Of a DNA stretch of 64,000 nucleotides, positions 1 to 34,662 are shown piece after piece. The stretch covers positions 33,092,402-33,156,401 of the forward strand of contig NC_088301.1 in assembly GCF_032854445.1 (NCBI RefSeq), given 5' to 3'. This DNA comes from Liolophura sinensis (lineage: Eukaryota; Mollusca; Polyplacophora; Chitonida; Chitonidae). The notes under the pieces were generated by a model. It worked only from the letters and a program-made list of their open reading frames with translations. It was not told the DNA's origin and searched no databases. How positions within the stretch are numbered: position 1 is the first letter of the stretch; every line of letters begins with the position of its first letter. Made by a program: the position numbers and the translations under genes.

Positions 1-21186
<21,186 letters not shown>

Positions 21187-24100
21187 CAACAGGAGATCTA
21201 GGGAAATTTGCAAAAGACTGATAGATTAAGGTGGAAAGTTTGTTGAATGAATGCTACATGCAACTGGTATGAATCTGTGAGTTTGAAATGTGGCATGTGA
21301 CATGCATTATCACTAATGTTCTTCAAAGGAGTTAACTCTCCTTGTGTAATTTGTACGGATTAGTGTACTTCAGAAGCAATCCATTAGGAATGCGGGTAAA
21401 TTTATACATGTAGATGTACTCTACACGTACATGGTATCTTTATATGTATAAAGTTTACATATATGAGATATTGACAGCCTGACAGAAAGGAATTAGTTGG
21501 AATAGTGAATTTTCAGTTGGCTGCCTAAGGTGCGCCAATAATAGAGCATGAATGTGACGCATGATTCTGTCAGATATTGTTTCTATATGGTTTTACATGT
21601 AGGTGATTTATATATACATATATATATACTTGTAGACAAAATTAGTGTTATTGGTGTAGTATTTAAGTCCTGTTTATGTTTATCGTAGCGGAAGTGTATC
21701 ATAGCGCCTGTTTTTCACTTGATGACAACTTTCACTTCTTTAACCTGTTCCGTATTAGTGCATGTCAGATGGTCTTTTAGAGCTCATGTTCATTTAATTT
21801 TATTAATTTTTTTTTTCTTTACTCCTCTTTTATTTATGAAGTTGATTTCATCATTTTGATTATTTTTTTGCTTTTATCATGGATTTAAATGGGAGGCACA
21901 CTGATGTTGGGATTTGGAAAGGAATTGTGATTGTTGGATTGGCTTAGGGAGCTAGAGTAGCAGATTTTGGTAAGCCCAGTATAATTTATACTTGCTCGTA
22001 ACTAGCAGTGTCATTAGTGTTAAATATACATTGGTGTTTGTGATTTGGCAGTATTGTTTGGCTACCCTAGTGGTGTCACTCGGTGAAAAATTGTGTGATC
22101 CTCCCCTTATAGCATCAAACATTTATTTCCTTAAGGTGTTAAGGTCTGTTGTATTGAAAGATCAGTGTCCACTTGAATAAATGATGAAACTGAGATGTTT
22201 GATCAAAGAAGGAATGACGCGCAGCATAAGATCCAGACCCATTCTACACTTGACTGGAGGTAAAACTGGCTAAATGTGGGTATCTGACTTAATGTGAGCA
22301 TCTGAAGGTAGACCACTGATTGTCCACTGTAATGTGTTGTCATTGATCAATCCTTATTTAAAACTGAGGACCATCATAACTAAAACAAGAATAAATTTCA
22401 GGATGTCTTTTTGGCAAAACATAGTATTCAAGTAGTATTCACCTACGGAAAGTGCAGTTGGAGATCTTTTATCGTTACACAGGTACAGTATTCAGCCAAA
22501 TATTTAGAGGAAAACAGCAATAGTTTATAAAGTGATCACTCGAATATTGTCTGTCTAAACTGGGCATTCACAAGTAAATGTAACCAAAGGTATGGTAAAA
22601 ACTGTGCACCACTGATATACTGACAGATGTGTAGTTTTGGTGGAGGCCTACACATTACAGTATTAGGAGCTTTTAGATGTAAGTGATGGTAGATTTATTC
22701 ATGACCTCCATGCTACATTTGCAGCTTTTCTGGGTATAAAGGCTTAGTTAACATTACACACCATCCAACACCTGTGTGGGTTGATGCTGTTAATAGCTGT
22801 ATATGGATTCTGTTGATACATGTGTATGAATGTATTGTGTGTTTCATGTGAGGAATAGGAATTATCGGAAAGCAACAGAATCCTAGTAGTGACTGGTTTA
22901 GCATTTTGTTGTGTGTGTGTGTGTGTTTTTTTTTCTGTCTGTTTTTTTTTTTTTTGTTGTATGTTTTATTCCTTTCAAGTCTGTCTCTTAAGACTGGCCA
23001 CACTACGGACTAGGCAGTAGCTTACATCATAACGTGTCTGTTGTTGGACCAACATTTTTCAGGGCTATATTGAACAGGATCTTGCCAATGGAAGCAACTG
23101 TGCTTTCCACATTTCATCTGTGGAGTTAGATGTGCAAATTTTAGACGCTAAGTGTGAGCAATAAAATCAAGTTAATGAATAAGGAACATGTAATCGTAAT
23201 TGTGAAGATAAAATCATAAAATAAGTTATAGCAACAGCAGCTTTATACCATTGTAAATTGATGGAGCCTTGATGTTATTATATGCCAAGGTGTTAAAAAA
23301 TGGTTGATTAGCCAAATGAAAGTCACCACCTTACACACCAGTTGTTTTCCTTGGCAAGAGTCCACAGTTTCACATCTTAAAATTTTGTTTAGGCTGTGCT
23401 AGTTATTTTGTTCACAGCTATGTTTCTGCTGGAATTGAACAAGGAGTCAGTTTTGAGCAGTACTTTAGCTTTTTTGATATCTAGATTTTATGCTTTTTTT
23501 TTTACATTTCCTGATTAGAACTTATTTTTACAATTTATAATACCTCGTTTGTTTTCTCAAGATGTCAAAAAAGAAATCTTAAAATTTCCAGATTTGTATT
23601 CAATCTTTTGTCAGATAGAATTTATTGAAGTTCATGCATCCAGTTGCGCATGCAAAACACTCCACCCATCCCCATCATTTTTACCCAACCCCACCCAAAC
23701 AATACCCCATAACAGTAAATAACCAAGAAATATACTATCTGTGGTTAACCGTCTCTCTTCCAGGCTGAGATACTGGAGTATCTAGATTGTCTTAAAAACG
23801 GCATACCATATAATAACATTGTTTTCCAAATGCATTCAACCAACATAACTACCTCAATGAATGTTTGCTTATGTAAAAAAAACCTCCAATTTCGTCCAAT
23901 AAACAATATCTGAGGCTTTAGTTAATTGGTGTGATCTTTTTGACCTCTGACCACTGGTTGTAAACTAGACCAATTTTGTCAGGACATCGTCAGTACCCGT
24001 CAATTAGCTGAACTACTCTGTATTACACACAAAGTACATGTCCTATATAATTTAAAACCAACTCTTTGTGTAAACAGATGTGGAATGTGTTTTTGTGAAA

Positions 24101-27100
24101 AGGTTTGAAGTACCTGTATATTACAGTTTTATGGAGTCTGGTGTTGGGAATCTTATCAGATGGAAACAAAGCTGCGTAAGGTATATCATTTCAGAAATGT
24201 ATCATACAGTTGGAAAGTACTAAGGCATAGGCTACTGATCTATGGAGTTGTTGTTTTTTGGGGTTTTTTTCTTTCTAATGTTGTTACCAGATTCATCAAC
24301 TAATTTGTTGTTTTATTTCAGGTAATTGGTATTAATTTAGTGCTGTTGTACCTCACTCATTGATGTCACCAGGTTGCATGATCAAGCCCATTATAAAATG
24401 ACTACTGTCACAATTGTATAATACACCCAGCTCTCGAAATGCTGGAATAATGAAGTGCAATAGATTACTGAAGAATTGTGTGAAGGCATATTCTCTGGGT
24501 TCTTTGTACCCAGACAAACTAAATAATATGGATATCTGAAACAAGATCACACTGATTAAAGTTTTATGTGACTTTATATTTATTACCTTCAGTAACTTTA
24601 TGCATAAAAGTCCATGAGTGAGGCTTAGTGCTGTGTACAAGTCAGCAGGGGAAACCATTTGACTGGTACCTTGTATAAGTATACACGTGTAATGTTGTCT
24701 TCGTGTGCAAGTTTGTGCTCTTGTGCTACATGTTGTTGAAAACTTGAGTGTTTTATCTGTCACTGTTGTATTTCCATGCCAAACCCCACATTTCATAACT
24801 TAAAAAGATCTAGTAATATTTAATTATGATGCAAATATATGGAAGATCCCATTGACTTCTCTTCATGACATCTATATGTGATTCTCATTATATAATGATC
24901 AATAAACATATTTTCCTTGAAATGAGAAACAATTTACCTTGCCTTTTTGTTGTTAATTATTGCTCCCAATGGGGTCTTGTTTTCACTTTCTTTATCCCAC
25001 AATCCATTGTCTGCAATTAACAGACAAAAAATATTTTGCTGAATGTTGACAGAAACTTGCATCATGTGCCAAAGAACAGATGATCAGTTCTTGGAGACGC
25101 AGACAAGGCTAACAAAATTCATTATTGAAAATTCATTATGAGCAGCAGATAGTGGATTCATGAAAAAGGCCCATAAAGAGACAAACGTGAAGGACAAAAG
25201 CTCAGAGGATATGCAACACATGGTCCAGGTTCAGTCCACAAAACCATTTCTGACCATGAAAAAAAAAAAGAAGATAAAATATTTTCACCACCTGGTGGAA
25301 ACCAGCACAGACCTATATCTACTTCCCTCTGTGTCTCCTATTTGCCATCTCCACGATTTTTAAGGATTTAAGCACAGGTTTTTTTATACTAATTCAAATC
25401 TAACAATGCCTTAAATCAGATTCAGTTTTTGTGCTTTCAAGTGTGCAAACACTGTAAGCTTTGAAGTGATCAAAAGAGAACAGCTACAAGGACTAAGACT
25501 CTGGAAGCTTTGGCCTTTCAGATAGCTTGAGAAACTTATAATGATAGGAAGCTGGTATAAACTGTGTATGCAGTTGTATTTGTCTTGACCTTTTTTATTA
25601 TCCATATTCCTATCTTTTGCTTTCTTTAAATGTGAATGTTTGTTATTTCCACATTTATATGGTGATCTGACAGGAACCCTACAAGCATGGTTTATGAGAA
25701 TTCATATACCAGTACTGCATTCAAAACACTGACATTGAGACCTAATTTATCAATAGATCAAATTTAGTCATATACGTAACACTGCTTAGGCCTGCCTTGT
25801 AAAAACCATGTACCTGCGCAGCTAATTTTTGTGCCTAAAATCTAGATGTTGGGAAGGCAAGAATTTCCACTTAGCATTTCGGGCAATAGGGTTTACAATT
25901 TAAGGCCCTACACAGTCACACTGATTGATTGATTTTGCCATAGCTGAAAAGATTGTTGATGCTGATCAACTTGTTGGCCAACAGTATTCCTGTAATCCGG
26001 TTTAAAACTACCGGTACTTCATCGATTCCTAAATAAAGGTGTAGGCCTACAAAAAAATTTTGTAGGGGGGAAGACAACAATGGTATGCCAAATATAAAAT
26101 CCTGTCCAAGTTTTATGTATTTATTTACATAATTATTTTGTTTTTAGACGGATAAGCATAGGAGACATTACCAGATGTTATTTTGTTAAGGAATGGTGCT
26201 CTAAATGGTTAGGGGTTTGGGGTAGTAGGAATAGTAGGATTACAAATCAGTTGTCATATGGTTCAATTTTATAACAGTGTTAAAATATTATTAATTCATG
26301 TGATTCGGTGGTTTCACAAATGTGAAATGTGACCTAGACATATTTCCTTCAGATTCTATACCTTATTGAAGAGTTGCTTAAGTAGACCTTCTGAAGTTAC
26401 TGATTTGTTCTGTCACAGCCCCCATTGAATTGTTCCCCAGTTCTACAACGTGTGGAATTTACAATTTGAATCAAAAATATGCACAAGTATGTCATTTACT
26501 GGTGCTTTGGAGTGATTCAGTTTAAATAAATCTCATTTTAAATGTATGTCTTCTTTTATTATTTCGTTGAAAAAACACCTTTACTTTAAAATACTTAAAC
26601 AGTGATGTAAAATGCATTGACAAGATACATCATTTTCACAAACATTGGAAAAACAAGTTATTCCCCTTGTACTAAACCTCTTCTGCGCACATGGTTAATT
26701 TCGCAATTTTCTTCGAAAAAGGAAGCAGGGCAACGACAAATATTTATATACTTACAGTTGCACTGAGTAACATCCATTACTTTCATAATGAGAGAAATGA
26801 TGTGACATTTTTTAAGGCGCATAATGGACCATTAACAAAAGCAAGTATTTTCGGGCAGTGCAAGGCAAGGAAACATCGGCTGGCCTTGAGTTTGTGTACA
26901 ACAACAACAACAACATTTGACACTTGTTTTTTTCATCATATTCATAGTTTTGAAGTGATGTCATAGCTGATCTCACCCAATTACCAGGACACTCTTCGGT
27001 CACATTTTACCATAAATATTATTTTTGAAATATAGCTTTTAGGTAAGAAATTCCGTGTGGAAAAATAATTAGATGGTGCCTAGCCTTCAGATATGATAGA

Positions 27101-28295
27101 TTCAGTGTCCAGATAGTGTCCAGTAGTACCTTAAACTTAAGGAATCTACAAAAATCCGCATTTCGAACCGGTTAAGCTTCATGTTATTTATCATCTCCTG
27201 ACCCTTGCGAGGAACCCCAGGGCTCGAAACTATGAATATGTTCTCCTAGCTCTTCTAGGATCAACACATTGGATTAGTTCAATTAAATTAAATGTTGAGA
27301 TGTATTTTCAACAGTGTCTGATATTTACCTGTTAATTTAAGCTTTAATTGTTGAATTCAACAAGGTACTTTGCAAAATGAAGTGGGCCGTAAGATCCAAT
27401 TCAAAATGACGGCACCCTCCAATTTCTGGTGTGCATTATAGAGTATAGGAACTTTATTACCACTTATTCTCCCCTATCCTCCACAGAAATTGGCGTGTGC
27501 TGCTGTTTTAGAGTGGATTTACCAGCACACTTCATTCTGCAAAGGGCCTTGCAGAGTGGACCTACCATGTTTTTGAATTCAATAATTAAAAGTTGAGGCA
27601 GGTAAATATCAGGAATTATTGAAAATAATTTGCACTTATATGCTATGATGTACCAGGAATAAAAAGTGGTCTGTTTAGGGTAACATGGTTAATGTGTGAA
27701 TTCTGGGTACTCAGTAGGTAGGTCTGATTATTATTTATTTTATTTTAACCTGGAGTCCTTATTTGGATTATACAAGTATACATGTGAAAATTTATATTCT
27801 ACAAATTATTATGAATGATTTCCTCCCTGGATTTAGCATTTCACATTTGTTGAATATTGTCCCAGCGGCAGAAAGTTTTAAATGAGAAAGAAAAAAAAAT
27901 ATCCCAACAAAATGATGATTGTATCATAATGTTTTATTTATTTATTATTATTTTTTTTTTTTGGAGTTTTTTTCTTTAGTGAGTGGGTACAGTTACCCAA
28001 ACAAACAAGTTTTGGATTTCTACCTTCTGTAGTATAGACCTAAAGCTTACAGACATACTCGGTCGCTGTGAGTTCAAGTCCAGCTCATGCTGGCTTCCTC
28101 TCCGGCCGTAAGTTGGAAGGTCTGACAGCAACCTGCGGATGGTTGTGGGTTTCCCCCGGGCTGTGCCCGGTTTCCGGTTTCCACCCACCATAATGCTGGC
28201 CGCCGTCGTATAAGTGAAATATTCTTGAGTACGGCGTAAAAACACCAATCAAATAAATAAATAAATAAATACAAACATACTTTGTATGGTTTCAG
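21187..28295 (+). other. 3' UTR of ZSWIM-like gene and intergenic DNA
   Basis: Candidate polyadenylation signals AATAAA occur at 22176, 23160 and 24901; I cannot tell which is used. A TG run and T tract lie at 22911-22955. Beyond that the region is AT-rich with no ORF of recognisable family and no RNA gene. A family A SINE closes it at about 28020-28270. Confidence 0.6.
28020..28270 (+). repeat. SINE, family A, well-preserved copy
   Basis: It contains a box B-like GTGAGTTCAAGTCC, then CTCATGCTGGCTTCCTCTCC, GACAGCAACCTGCGGATGG, GCTGTGCCCGGTTTCC, ACCATAATGCTGGCCGCC and AGTGAAATATTCTTGAGTAC, and ends in ATCAAATAAATAAATAAATA. The 5' half of the tRNA head is not obvious. It ends about 25 bases before the splice acceptor of the next gene's first coding exon. 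Confidence 0.8.
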
Positions 28296-28456
28296 ATTTA
28301 TCCAGTCCCTTCAGGATGGGAGAGGATAATAGACCAGTGCCACGCTTAGTTGCCAGACTTGCTGTGTGGTTGTCTATGTTACTCATCATGGAAGTGCTGA
28401 ATACAGAGGCTACACAGTATCAATACAAAAGATATCCATTCAGAAAGAAAAAGGAT
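28296..28456 (+). CDS. LEEGEID-protein exon 1 (start codon 28316)
   Basis: The acceptor tgtatggtttcag implies an upstream 5' UTR exon; the donor is gtaaga. An in-frame upstream ATG at 28286 lies within the acceptor and is not used if that site is real. It encodes the hydrophobic N-terminus and basic stretch. Confidence 0.75.
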
Positions 28457-31400
28457 GTAAGATTTTCAGTATTGGAAAAGCTAAACCCCTGACCAGACCA
28501 TATAACTGGGGTGTCTCTACATTCTGTAGTGACCAGGTCTGATGTAGTTACGAGACTCTGTGATCATTCATTGATTAGAATGGCATGTGTATTACTCTTA
28601 GACTAGTATTTCTGTCTGATAATGTTCTGAATTCTATCCTCAACATGAATTAAGGACTCGTGAGATGCTGTTAAATACCAGCCTCAATGAGAATTTTCAA
28701 GATCCTCCTTCCTACACCATAGTTCTCAGTACCATTATTGCAATCAACAGTTGACAACACTCATATGGGTGTCACCAAAAGCCTTTAGCATTAAGTGCAT
28801 GTAACTGCAGGAAAACATTTTAATATTTGAATGTGGCCTGTGCTTAGAATGTTTTACCTGGAAAGTTTGGGTGGGCATATGAAGCTGAGAAACATCTGGG
28901 AAGTTAGCTTTGGTTTTGTTTTGGGAAAAACACAATAGAAGTATGAAATAGTTAGGTCAAGTGTGAACAACAAAGGGTCATGTTTATTAATCCATCTTTC
29001 ATGGTTATCCTGTCATACTCATTTTGTAAGGAACAAAATGATTTTCACTAGATTCCCTAGAAGGACATACAGCTTTGCACATCCCTTGATCAACTTGTCA
29101 TTTTTTGATTTTCACTTGTTTCAAGTGAATGAGTGTAGCTAATGCAAACACATCTTATACAACGTCCGTTGGAATTAAGAGGATTGTTGTTTCCTTCAGG
29201 ATAAACTGTACAGGAGTAGACGGGTGAAGTGTGATGAGACATTAGATGTCTGTAAGGGGCTGAGTGGTCTGCAGCACACAAAGTGTGTCCGCCAGTGTAT
29301 GTCCGAGACCTGCTATCAACAGCTGTATGGTCAAGATGAGGTGAGATGGCATTTCTAAATGAATTACAAGGGCTAAAGATAGCCACGGTATCTTTAGTAC
29401 TGGACATATATCTGTGCATTTTTTGTATATACATGTATATATAAAAAGAGTTGTGCATTTTGCTTTGAAGACAAAAAAAACAAAACAAAAAAAAAACAGA
29501 TAAATATTAATTAGAATGCATATTTACTTCAGCATGCACCTGAATGGAGCAAAAAATAGCCTGAAGTTTACAAGATCAGACAAACATATATCACCAACTG
29601 ACAAAAGAGATCAGCACTATTATATTTATTTTGTGGGGAAAGTATGTAATCAGCAATCAGGTATTGAAAAAGATATGTTACTGATCAAATTGACTGGATC
29701 TTTCAAAGATTTCTGGTAAATAAAATGTCTTTGATCTGCACACATACTTAGGACAAGAATTAGTGAATTTGATCTGTATGATGGATGAGAAAAGATCGTT
29801 GGTGATATAATATAGCGGAAAATAATACATCATTTGAACCATTACCATCTAAAGAGGTGTCTCAAATTTGGATAAATTAATTACCTCAAAAAGACAAAAA
29901 AGGAGAGAAATTGATTATAACTTTATCATTGGTCATAAGAAACCCCAATTTCCCACAGACATATCAAATATTGTTTTTGAATAGAGCATAACAAAAATGC
30001 ATTTGCTCCCATTGCCTTTGTCATTTGTATTGATGCTTCATCTGTCAATCCTGGGATTGGACCGTCTCTTGCCTTGTCTCTTAAGATGGCTTTCTGGTTC
30101 TGACTTTTCGGCACTTTGTTCCAATGATATCAGTTTTGATATCAGCTCTTTAGTTGTTGGCTGGCAATCAGGAATGAAACATAAATCATTCATGATGCAG
30201 GTTTCATACATAGTCCCTCTGTGCTGTTTTGATTTATTTGGAAGCAGGTGTCTTATCTTGGTAGAGAACAGGAAAGTCTTTGTGAACACTCAGGGAGAGA
30301 CAACCCTTGTGTTTTGATTCACATTCGGTTATGTTCCCTTGAATTTGCTGGTAATGTAAATGTAATAAATACACCTGTATCTGTTTGTTAATTTAAAATA
30401 TTAACTTTCCATCAAAATTTCTTAAAATGTTGCTTCACACATTCCACTTTTATGTTGTAAATTATCCGCTTTGAAAAGAGAGACATATACGTACATATGA
30501 TCTGTCACAATATTTTGGGAAATAACAACTTTATACAGATTTGAAAGATTTGACCATGTATCTACTGACGGCTTAGGTTGATCAATCAAATTGCCCCATT
30601 TTTAGCATAGTGTCGGTGTTGGTGTCCAGTTACGCTTTTTTTTCTTACCTCCTTTTGTATAATGAGCTCTCATTCATAGGTTGCAGGTTGAGCTTTTTTT
30701 TGGTTTAGCTTCTTAGTCTAAGGTATGATGTGCAAATGTACTTTAGCTCCTGTATATTGGGTTCTGATATGGATTGAAGGTTAAGCTTTTTTTTTTTTTC
30801 GCTCCGAAGTCTAAGGTATGGTGTACATACTTGGATGGAAGGTTGAGCTCTTGTATATTTGGCTTTCATTCCTGGATTGAAGGTTAAGTTGTTTTTTTTT
30901 TAGCTCCCTAATCTAAGGAATGGTGTGTAAATGTGTATACTTGGGTTAGGCCTTTTTTTATTTTCTGTATATTGGGCTTTCATACATAGGTTGAAGGTGA
31001 AGTTTTTTTGGTTTTTTTTTTACAGCAATAGAAATGACATTGTTTTAATATTTGTACTCCAACCCTAAACTTGTGCATGCATACATTTAAATACAATTGG
31101 GTAATTATTTTCATCATTACTCCCATTCAGATACATAGATGGTGCAGTAATGGATTTTCATGTACACAGATTTTGTCCATTCAACTCCTGCTAATGTATT
31201 GCGCCAATTTCTCTGAAACTTTGTGTACATCTTTTATATCATGTGAGCATCTAATTGCTTAATAATAATGACAGTTCAGGCTTGAGTCTCTATTGTATCT
31301 GTGAGGATTATTTGGTATTATTATTATTATTATTTGCGGCAAAACTGTGCCGAGTTTCTAGCGAAAAAGGTTAGTCTGATGTTTCTGAATTTAAATGTTT

Positions 31401-33473
31401 TAAGTATGCTGCTTGGCATAGTTTGATGTTCTGATTACTAATCTGGTCTTCTTACTTTTCTCAGATGCACAGTTTTGTCACGAATTGCCATTAAAGTGCA
31501 ATTTTCCCCCATATTTGGAGGTCCCTTAACACAAAACCACTATAGTTGTAAAGCTGAAAATGGCAAGTGTGTGCAAAGGGCTATATGTGTACTGCTAGTG
31601 TACGGAAAAATCGTTGAATTTGCGTATTGAATGCGAGAGTTCCAGTGGTTGAAAAATTATCCAAAGGCCGAATTACTATAAATTGGCACTTTGGCGTCCC
31701 TGTGTTATTTGATGCATTTTAAATGCATTTATGTCGATGATGAACCTACGAATATTGTAAGCATGCTTTCCGACGTAGTTTGACGTCTTGATCATGAATC
31801 TGGTTTTATTTCTTTCCTGCGTCACACAGTTTTATTGCAAATTGCAATCAAATTATGAAAAAGCACATTTTCCACAAAATTTGGAGGTTTCATTGAAGCT
31901 GTAAAGCTGAAAATCCCTGAGTGCAAAGTGCTATATATGTACTCTTTCTATGCTGAAAATTGTTGAACTGTGTGAAAAGAGAGGAGATGTGAACGCCTTC
32001 AAATATTGCTGAAAGGTCAATTTACTTCGATTGGCACATCTACTTCGATTGGCACATCTACATAAGTATGATATACAGTGCACTTACAGTGCACTTACAA
32101 CTACAAAGAATGTAGGTTTTCTACTTAAGTTGGTTATGTATCTATACGTGGACACCATTAAGGTAACCGAAAGTGACACCGGATAAGCCGGCATACTGGC
32201 TTGAACCCCAGCATTGCTGCTTCAGCAGCTATATTTATTTTTAGTTTCAAAGTTACCACCATTCAGGTACATACTTGTAACATAACAATGCTTGTCATGC
32301 ATAGTCAAATGGGCCAGCTGAACACATTTCACTGTTGAGATATTGTACTCAAAGTTCTATATTTCACATGGATAATATCTGGGAATAATATCTAACATAT
32401 ATGTGTATGACATGTCATTCTACTTTATTTTGGTTTAGAGGTCAGTGTTTGAACATATCACCGGACTGTTATGCTGTTTTACGAACTGATCCATATGGCA
32501 CGCTACTGGCATTTTCTGAATGCCTTGTTAACATCAGCATACAATAGCTATAAAAGCAATGCTAAGGTAAATATTCGATAATGCTGGTATCTTAAAAAAT
32601 ACTAGATGTACTGAGCTCAGGTTTTTCATACATGTAAAGCGTGCCTGAGATGTTCCAGCATTGAAATCTGCTTGTGTGCAATTAATGACTTCACATCTCT
32701 TTTATGCAGTAGAATCCTTGTTAAAGTAAAGATTTAAGTAAAAAACCTTTTGCATTCATGAGCTGTCAAAGGTCATTGGTTTACAGTCAGCAGTCAGCAT
32801 TAAAAACAAATCAGTTATCCTGGGACCTGCATGGCCTGCAGGTTAGTGTGTGAGTGCAGAAGAATAATACAGGAGCCTTCTCACTAATGTGATCACTGTG
32901 AGTTCAAGTCCAGCCCATGTTGGCTTTTTCTGCGGTTGTACATAGGCCGGCAAGGAACCTGTGGACTGCCCGTCTCTTCCCTCCAAAATGCTGGCTGATT
33001 TCATATACATGTAAAATAGAAATATTCGTGAGTATGACGTAAAACTCCAATCTGATAAACATATCAAATGTATCGTCCAGAACTAATGTTGGCTGTGTCC
33101 TGTTTGAGTTACCTGGAAGATGATAACCCACTCACACAGAGACAATTACTCATTTTATTCACATAAAGTTTTGATATAGGAATAGCTCTAACTATTGTAA
33201 AGTTTTCTTTTATTTTCATTGCAGTTAGAAGAGGGAGAAATTGATGTCCGGTTGAACTCCTTCAAAGGGCTGCCTTGCCCAGAACAAGCGATAGGTGAGA
33301 GTCTTTACATGGCCTCAGCACCACCATCCTATGGCTCATTCCATGTCATTAACCTTTCATACACCTGGGATCAGAGGGGATTGACCATATCCAGGTTTGT
33401 AAGCATTGGATGGATACCTCGTCAAGAAATCCAGATAAGGAGTCGACAGCAAACGGCCAAATACTTGCCATAG
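28296..33473 (+). CDS. Small membrane-anchored or secreted Cys-rich protein with LEEGEIDVRLNSFKG motif (3 exons; apparent frameshift near the end)
   Basis: Exons are 28296-28456, 29200-29340 and 33225 onward, joined phase 0 to phase 0 by GT...AG introns. The likely start is the ATG at 28316. The first 47 residues contain one hydrophobic segment (LAVWLSMLLIMEVL) that may be a signal peptide or anchor, followed by a basic KRYPFRKKKD stretch. The second exon carries four spaced cysteines (KCDETLDVCKG...KCVRQCMSETC makes five with the last). The third exon has LEEGEIDVRLNSFKG. I recognise this as a conserved short protein family but cannot name it. As written the frame runs to the TAG at 33471-33473, giving about 176 residues; removing one G from GGG at 33263-33265 would give FKGCLAQNKR and a stop, about 116 residues. 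Function unknown. Confidence 0.8.
29200..29340 (+). CDS. LEEGEID-protein exon 2, Cys-rich
   Basis: The acceptor is gtttccttcag and the donor is gtgaga. It encodes DKLYRSRRVKCDETLDVCKG through QQLYGQDE, 47 residues with five cysteines. The spacing suggests a disulfide-bonded luminal or extracellular domain. Confidence 0.88.
30630..31010 (+). repeat. Minisatellite, unit about 110 bp
   Basis: Three to four diverged tandem copies of a unit with a T run, TTAGCTCC(C/T)...AGTCTAAGGTATGRTGT, CTTGTATATTGGGCTTTCAT and GGATTGAAGGTTAAG. Confidence 0.7.
31380..32245 (+). repeat. Dispersed repeat copy 1, tandem monomers of about 357 bp
   Basis: The landmark GTTTGAYGTYYTGAT occurs at 31421 and 31778, 357 bases apart. 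Each is followed by CTGGT..TTTCTTTCC, GCACAGTTTTGT/ATT and ATTTGGAGGT, then by AAGCTGAAAA and GGGCTATATRTGTACT. The copy ends near CAGCAGCTATATTTATTTTT. Related sequence recurs at 37050-38175. Confidence 0.75.
32822..33060 (+). repeat. SINE, family A
   Basis: It has ACTGTGAGTTCAAGTCCAGC, CATGTTGGCTTTTTCTGCGG, AAAATGCTGGCTG, AGAAATATTCGTGAGTATG and AAACTCCAATCTGATAAAC. It is older and more diverged than the 28020 copy. Confidence 0.7.
33225..33473 (+). CDS. LEEGEID-protein exon 3 (as read, extended frame)
   Basis: The acceptor is ttttcattgcag. It opens with LEEGEIDVRLNSFKG. In the frame as written it continues with about 67 residues of unremarkable sequence to TAG. See the finding on the GGG at 33263-33265, which probably marks a one-base insertion. 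A strong donor-like ATAG|GTGAGA at about 33296 overlaps the predicted shorter stop. Confidence 0.65.
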   Translation, partial: LEEGEIDVRLNSFKGLPCPEQAIGESLYMASAPPSYGSFHVINLSYTWDQRGLTISRFVSIGWIPRQEIQIRSRQQTAKYLP

Positions 33474-34619
33474 TATGAACCATCATCATAGTTACCGGCA
33501 CATTTTTACCAGAAAATTGTTTTAACATTTGCAAAAGGCCAAGATACATGTATACTGGTCTAAATTCTTAATTTTTGTAAGAAATTATATGAAATTCTTA
33601 ACATTAGTTGTGTGATTTAAATACTGCATTGGTCGTAATAATTTAAGTACTGCATTGGTCTGAACATTTGACCAGAGGAGTCCAATGAGCTATGCTGGAA
33701 ATTGCGTAACCACACTGACTATGAGAAGGCCAAGGAATACATCAGAGGTGCTGCAAATCTGACATAGGAGAAGACTTACATTGACGTTCAGATTGATACA
33801 TGTGTACAAAGCCTGAAAACGATCCGAAAGGCATCAAATATCTCACTGAAGAACAGTGGATGTTTTCACAACCAGCTGTTCCTAGAGAAACATGCACAGC
33901 AAATGAGAACAATAATGCTGGAGAGAAATAATGAACAAAAGCCTATTAAGAAGGACCAAGATTTAAGTTGCCCAAATGTGCAAAACAGTACTATTCTGGA
34001 CACCTTCTGACATACAGATTGGGTGTCAGATTGGGTGTAAGCTTTCCTTCTTTGCAATAATAATACAGGAAGAAGATGAGATCAACGGAAGTACTAGTTT
34101 GGTTTATTATATTTGGGGTGTGGAAGCGAAATGAACATAGTCATATGAAAGCATTTCTGAGGTAAAACTAAAAATAAAAATAATCACCGAATGATTATTG
34201 TTTTTTTTGTTTTTTTTTCGGATGTTTTTGTTTTTTATTTTTATTTCATTTTGCAGAGGTTTTTGGTTATAGCAGTGTGGTAGCAGAAATTAATTGCCTC
34301 CTAATAGTTTCAAGTAGAGCTATAAATGCATTCACCTAATGGACCTGGAAACGAACCATTGGCTCTGTTAAGTGATGTTTCATCGAAGATTTTAGTGTTT
34401 TCTTTGCCTTTACAAGGCTAACCTACTGTTCCGGAAAATTGCTCTAGACCGAGGCAGAAATATAAGCATCTTGATGTGTGGATGAGTAAAGAACAATATA
34501 TGTTCCTTGATAAGAACAAGACGTTCGAAAAATGCTGTATACAAAGATGTAGAAAGTGGAGAAGGCTCATTTTGGTTTTTTATTCTATCATTTCTCCAGA
34601 TCAGAAAAATCTTACTTTT

Positions 34620-34662
34620 ACATACACGCACGCACGCACAGACACACGCACAGACACACATG
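34620..34662 (+). repeat. CACG/CACA microsatellite
   Basis: Alternating purine-pyrimidine tract CACGCACGCACAGACACACG and similar. It explains the open frames across it on both strands. Confidence 0.8.

Larger units (their letters stand above)
29341..33224 (+). other. Intron 2 of the LEEGEID-protein gene
   Basis: A 3.9-kb intron. It holds a minisatellite of about 110-bp units (30630-31010), one copy of a dispersed repeat with two 357-bp monomers (31380-32245) and a family A SINE (32822-33060). No exon seen. Confidence 0.75.

Noticed and set aside
24353-24796. A 147-codon minus-strand open frame downstream of the ZSWIM gene
   Set aside because: Composition is unremarkable and no motif is recognisable; no promoter, splice or homology support.
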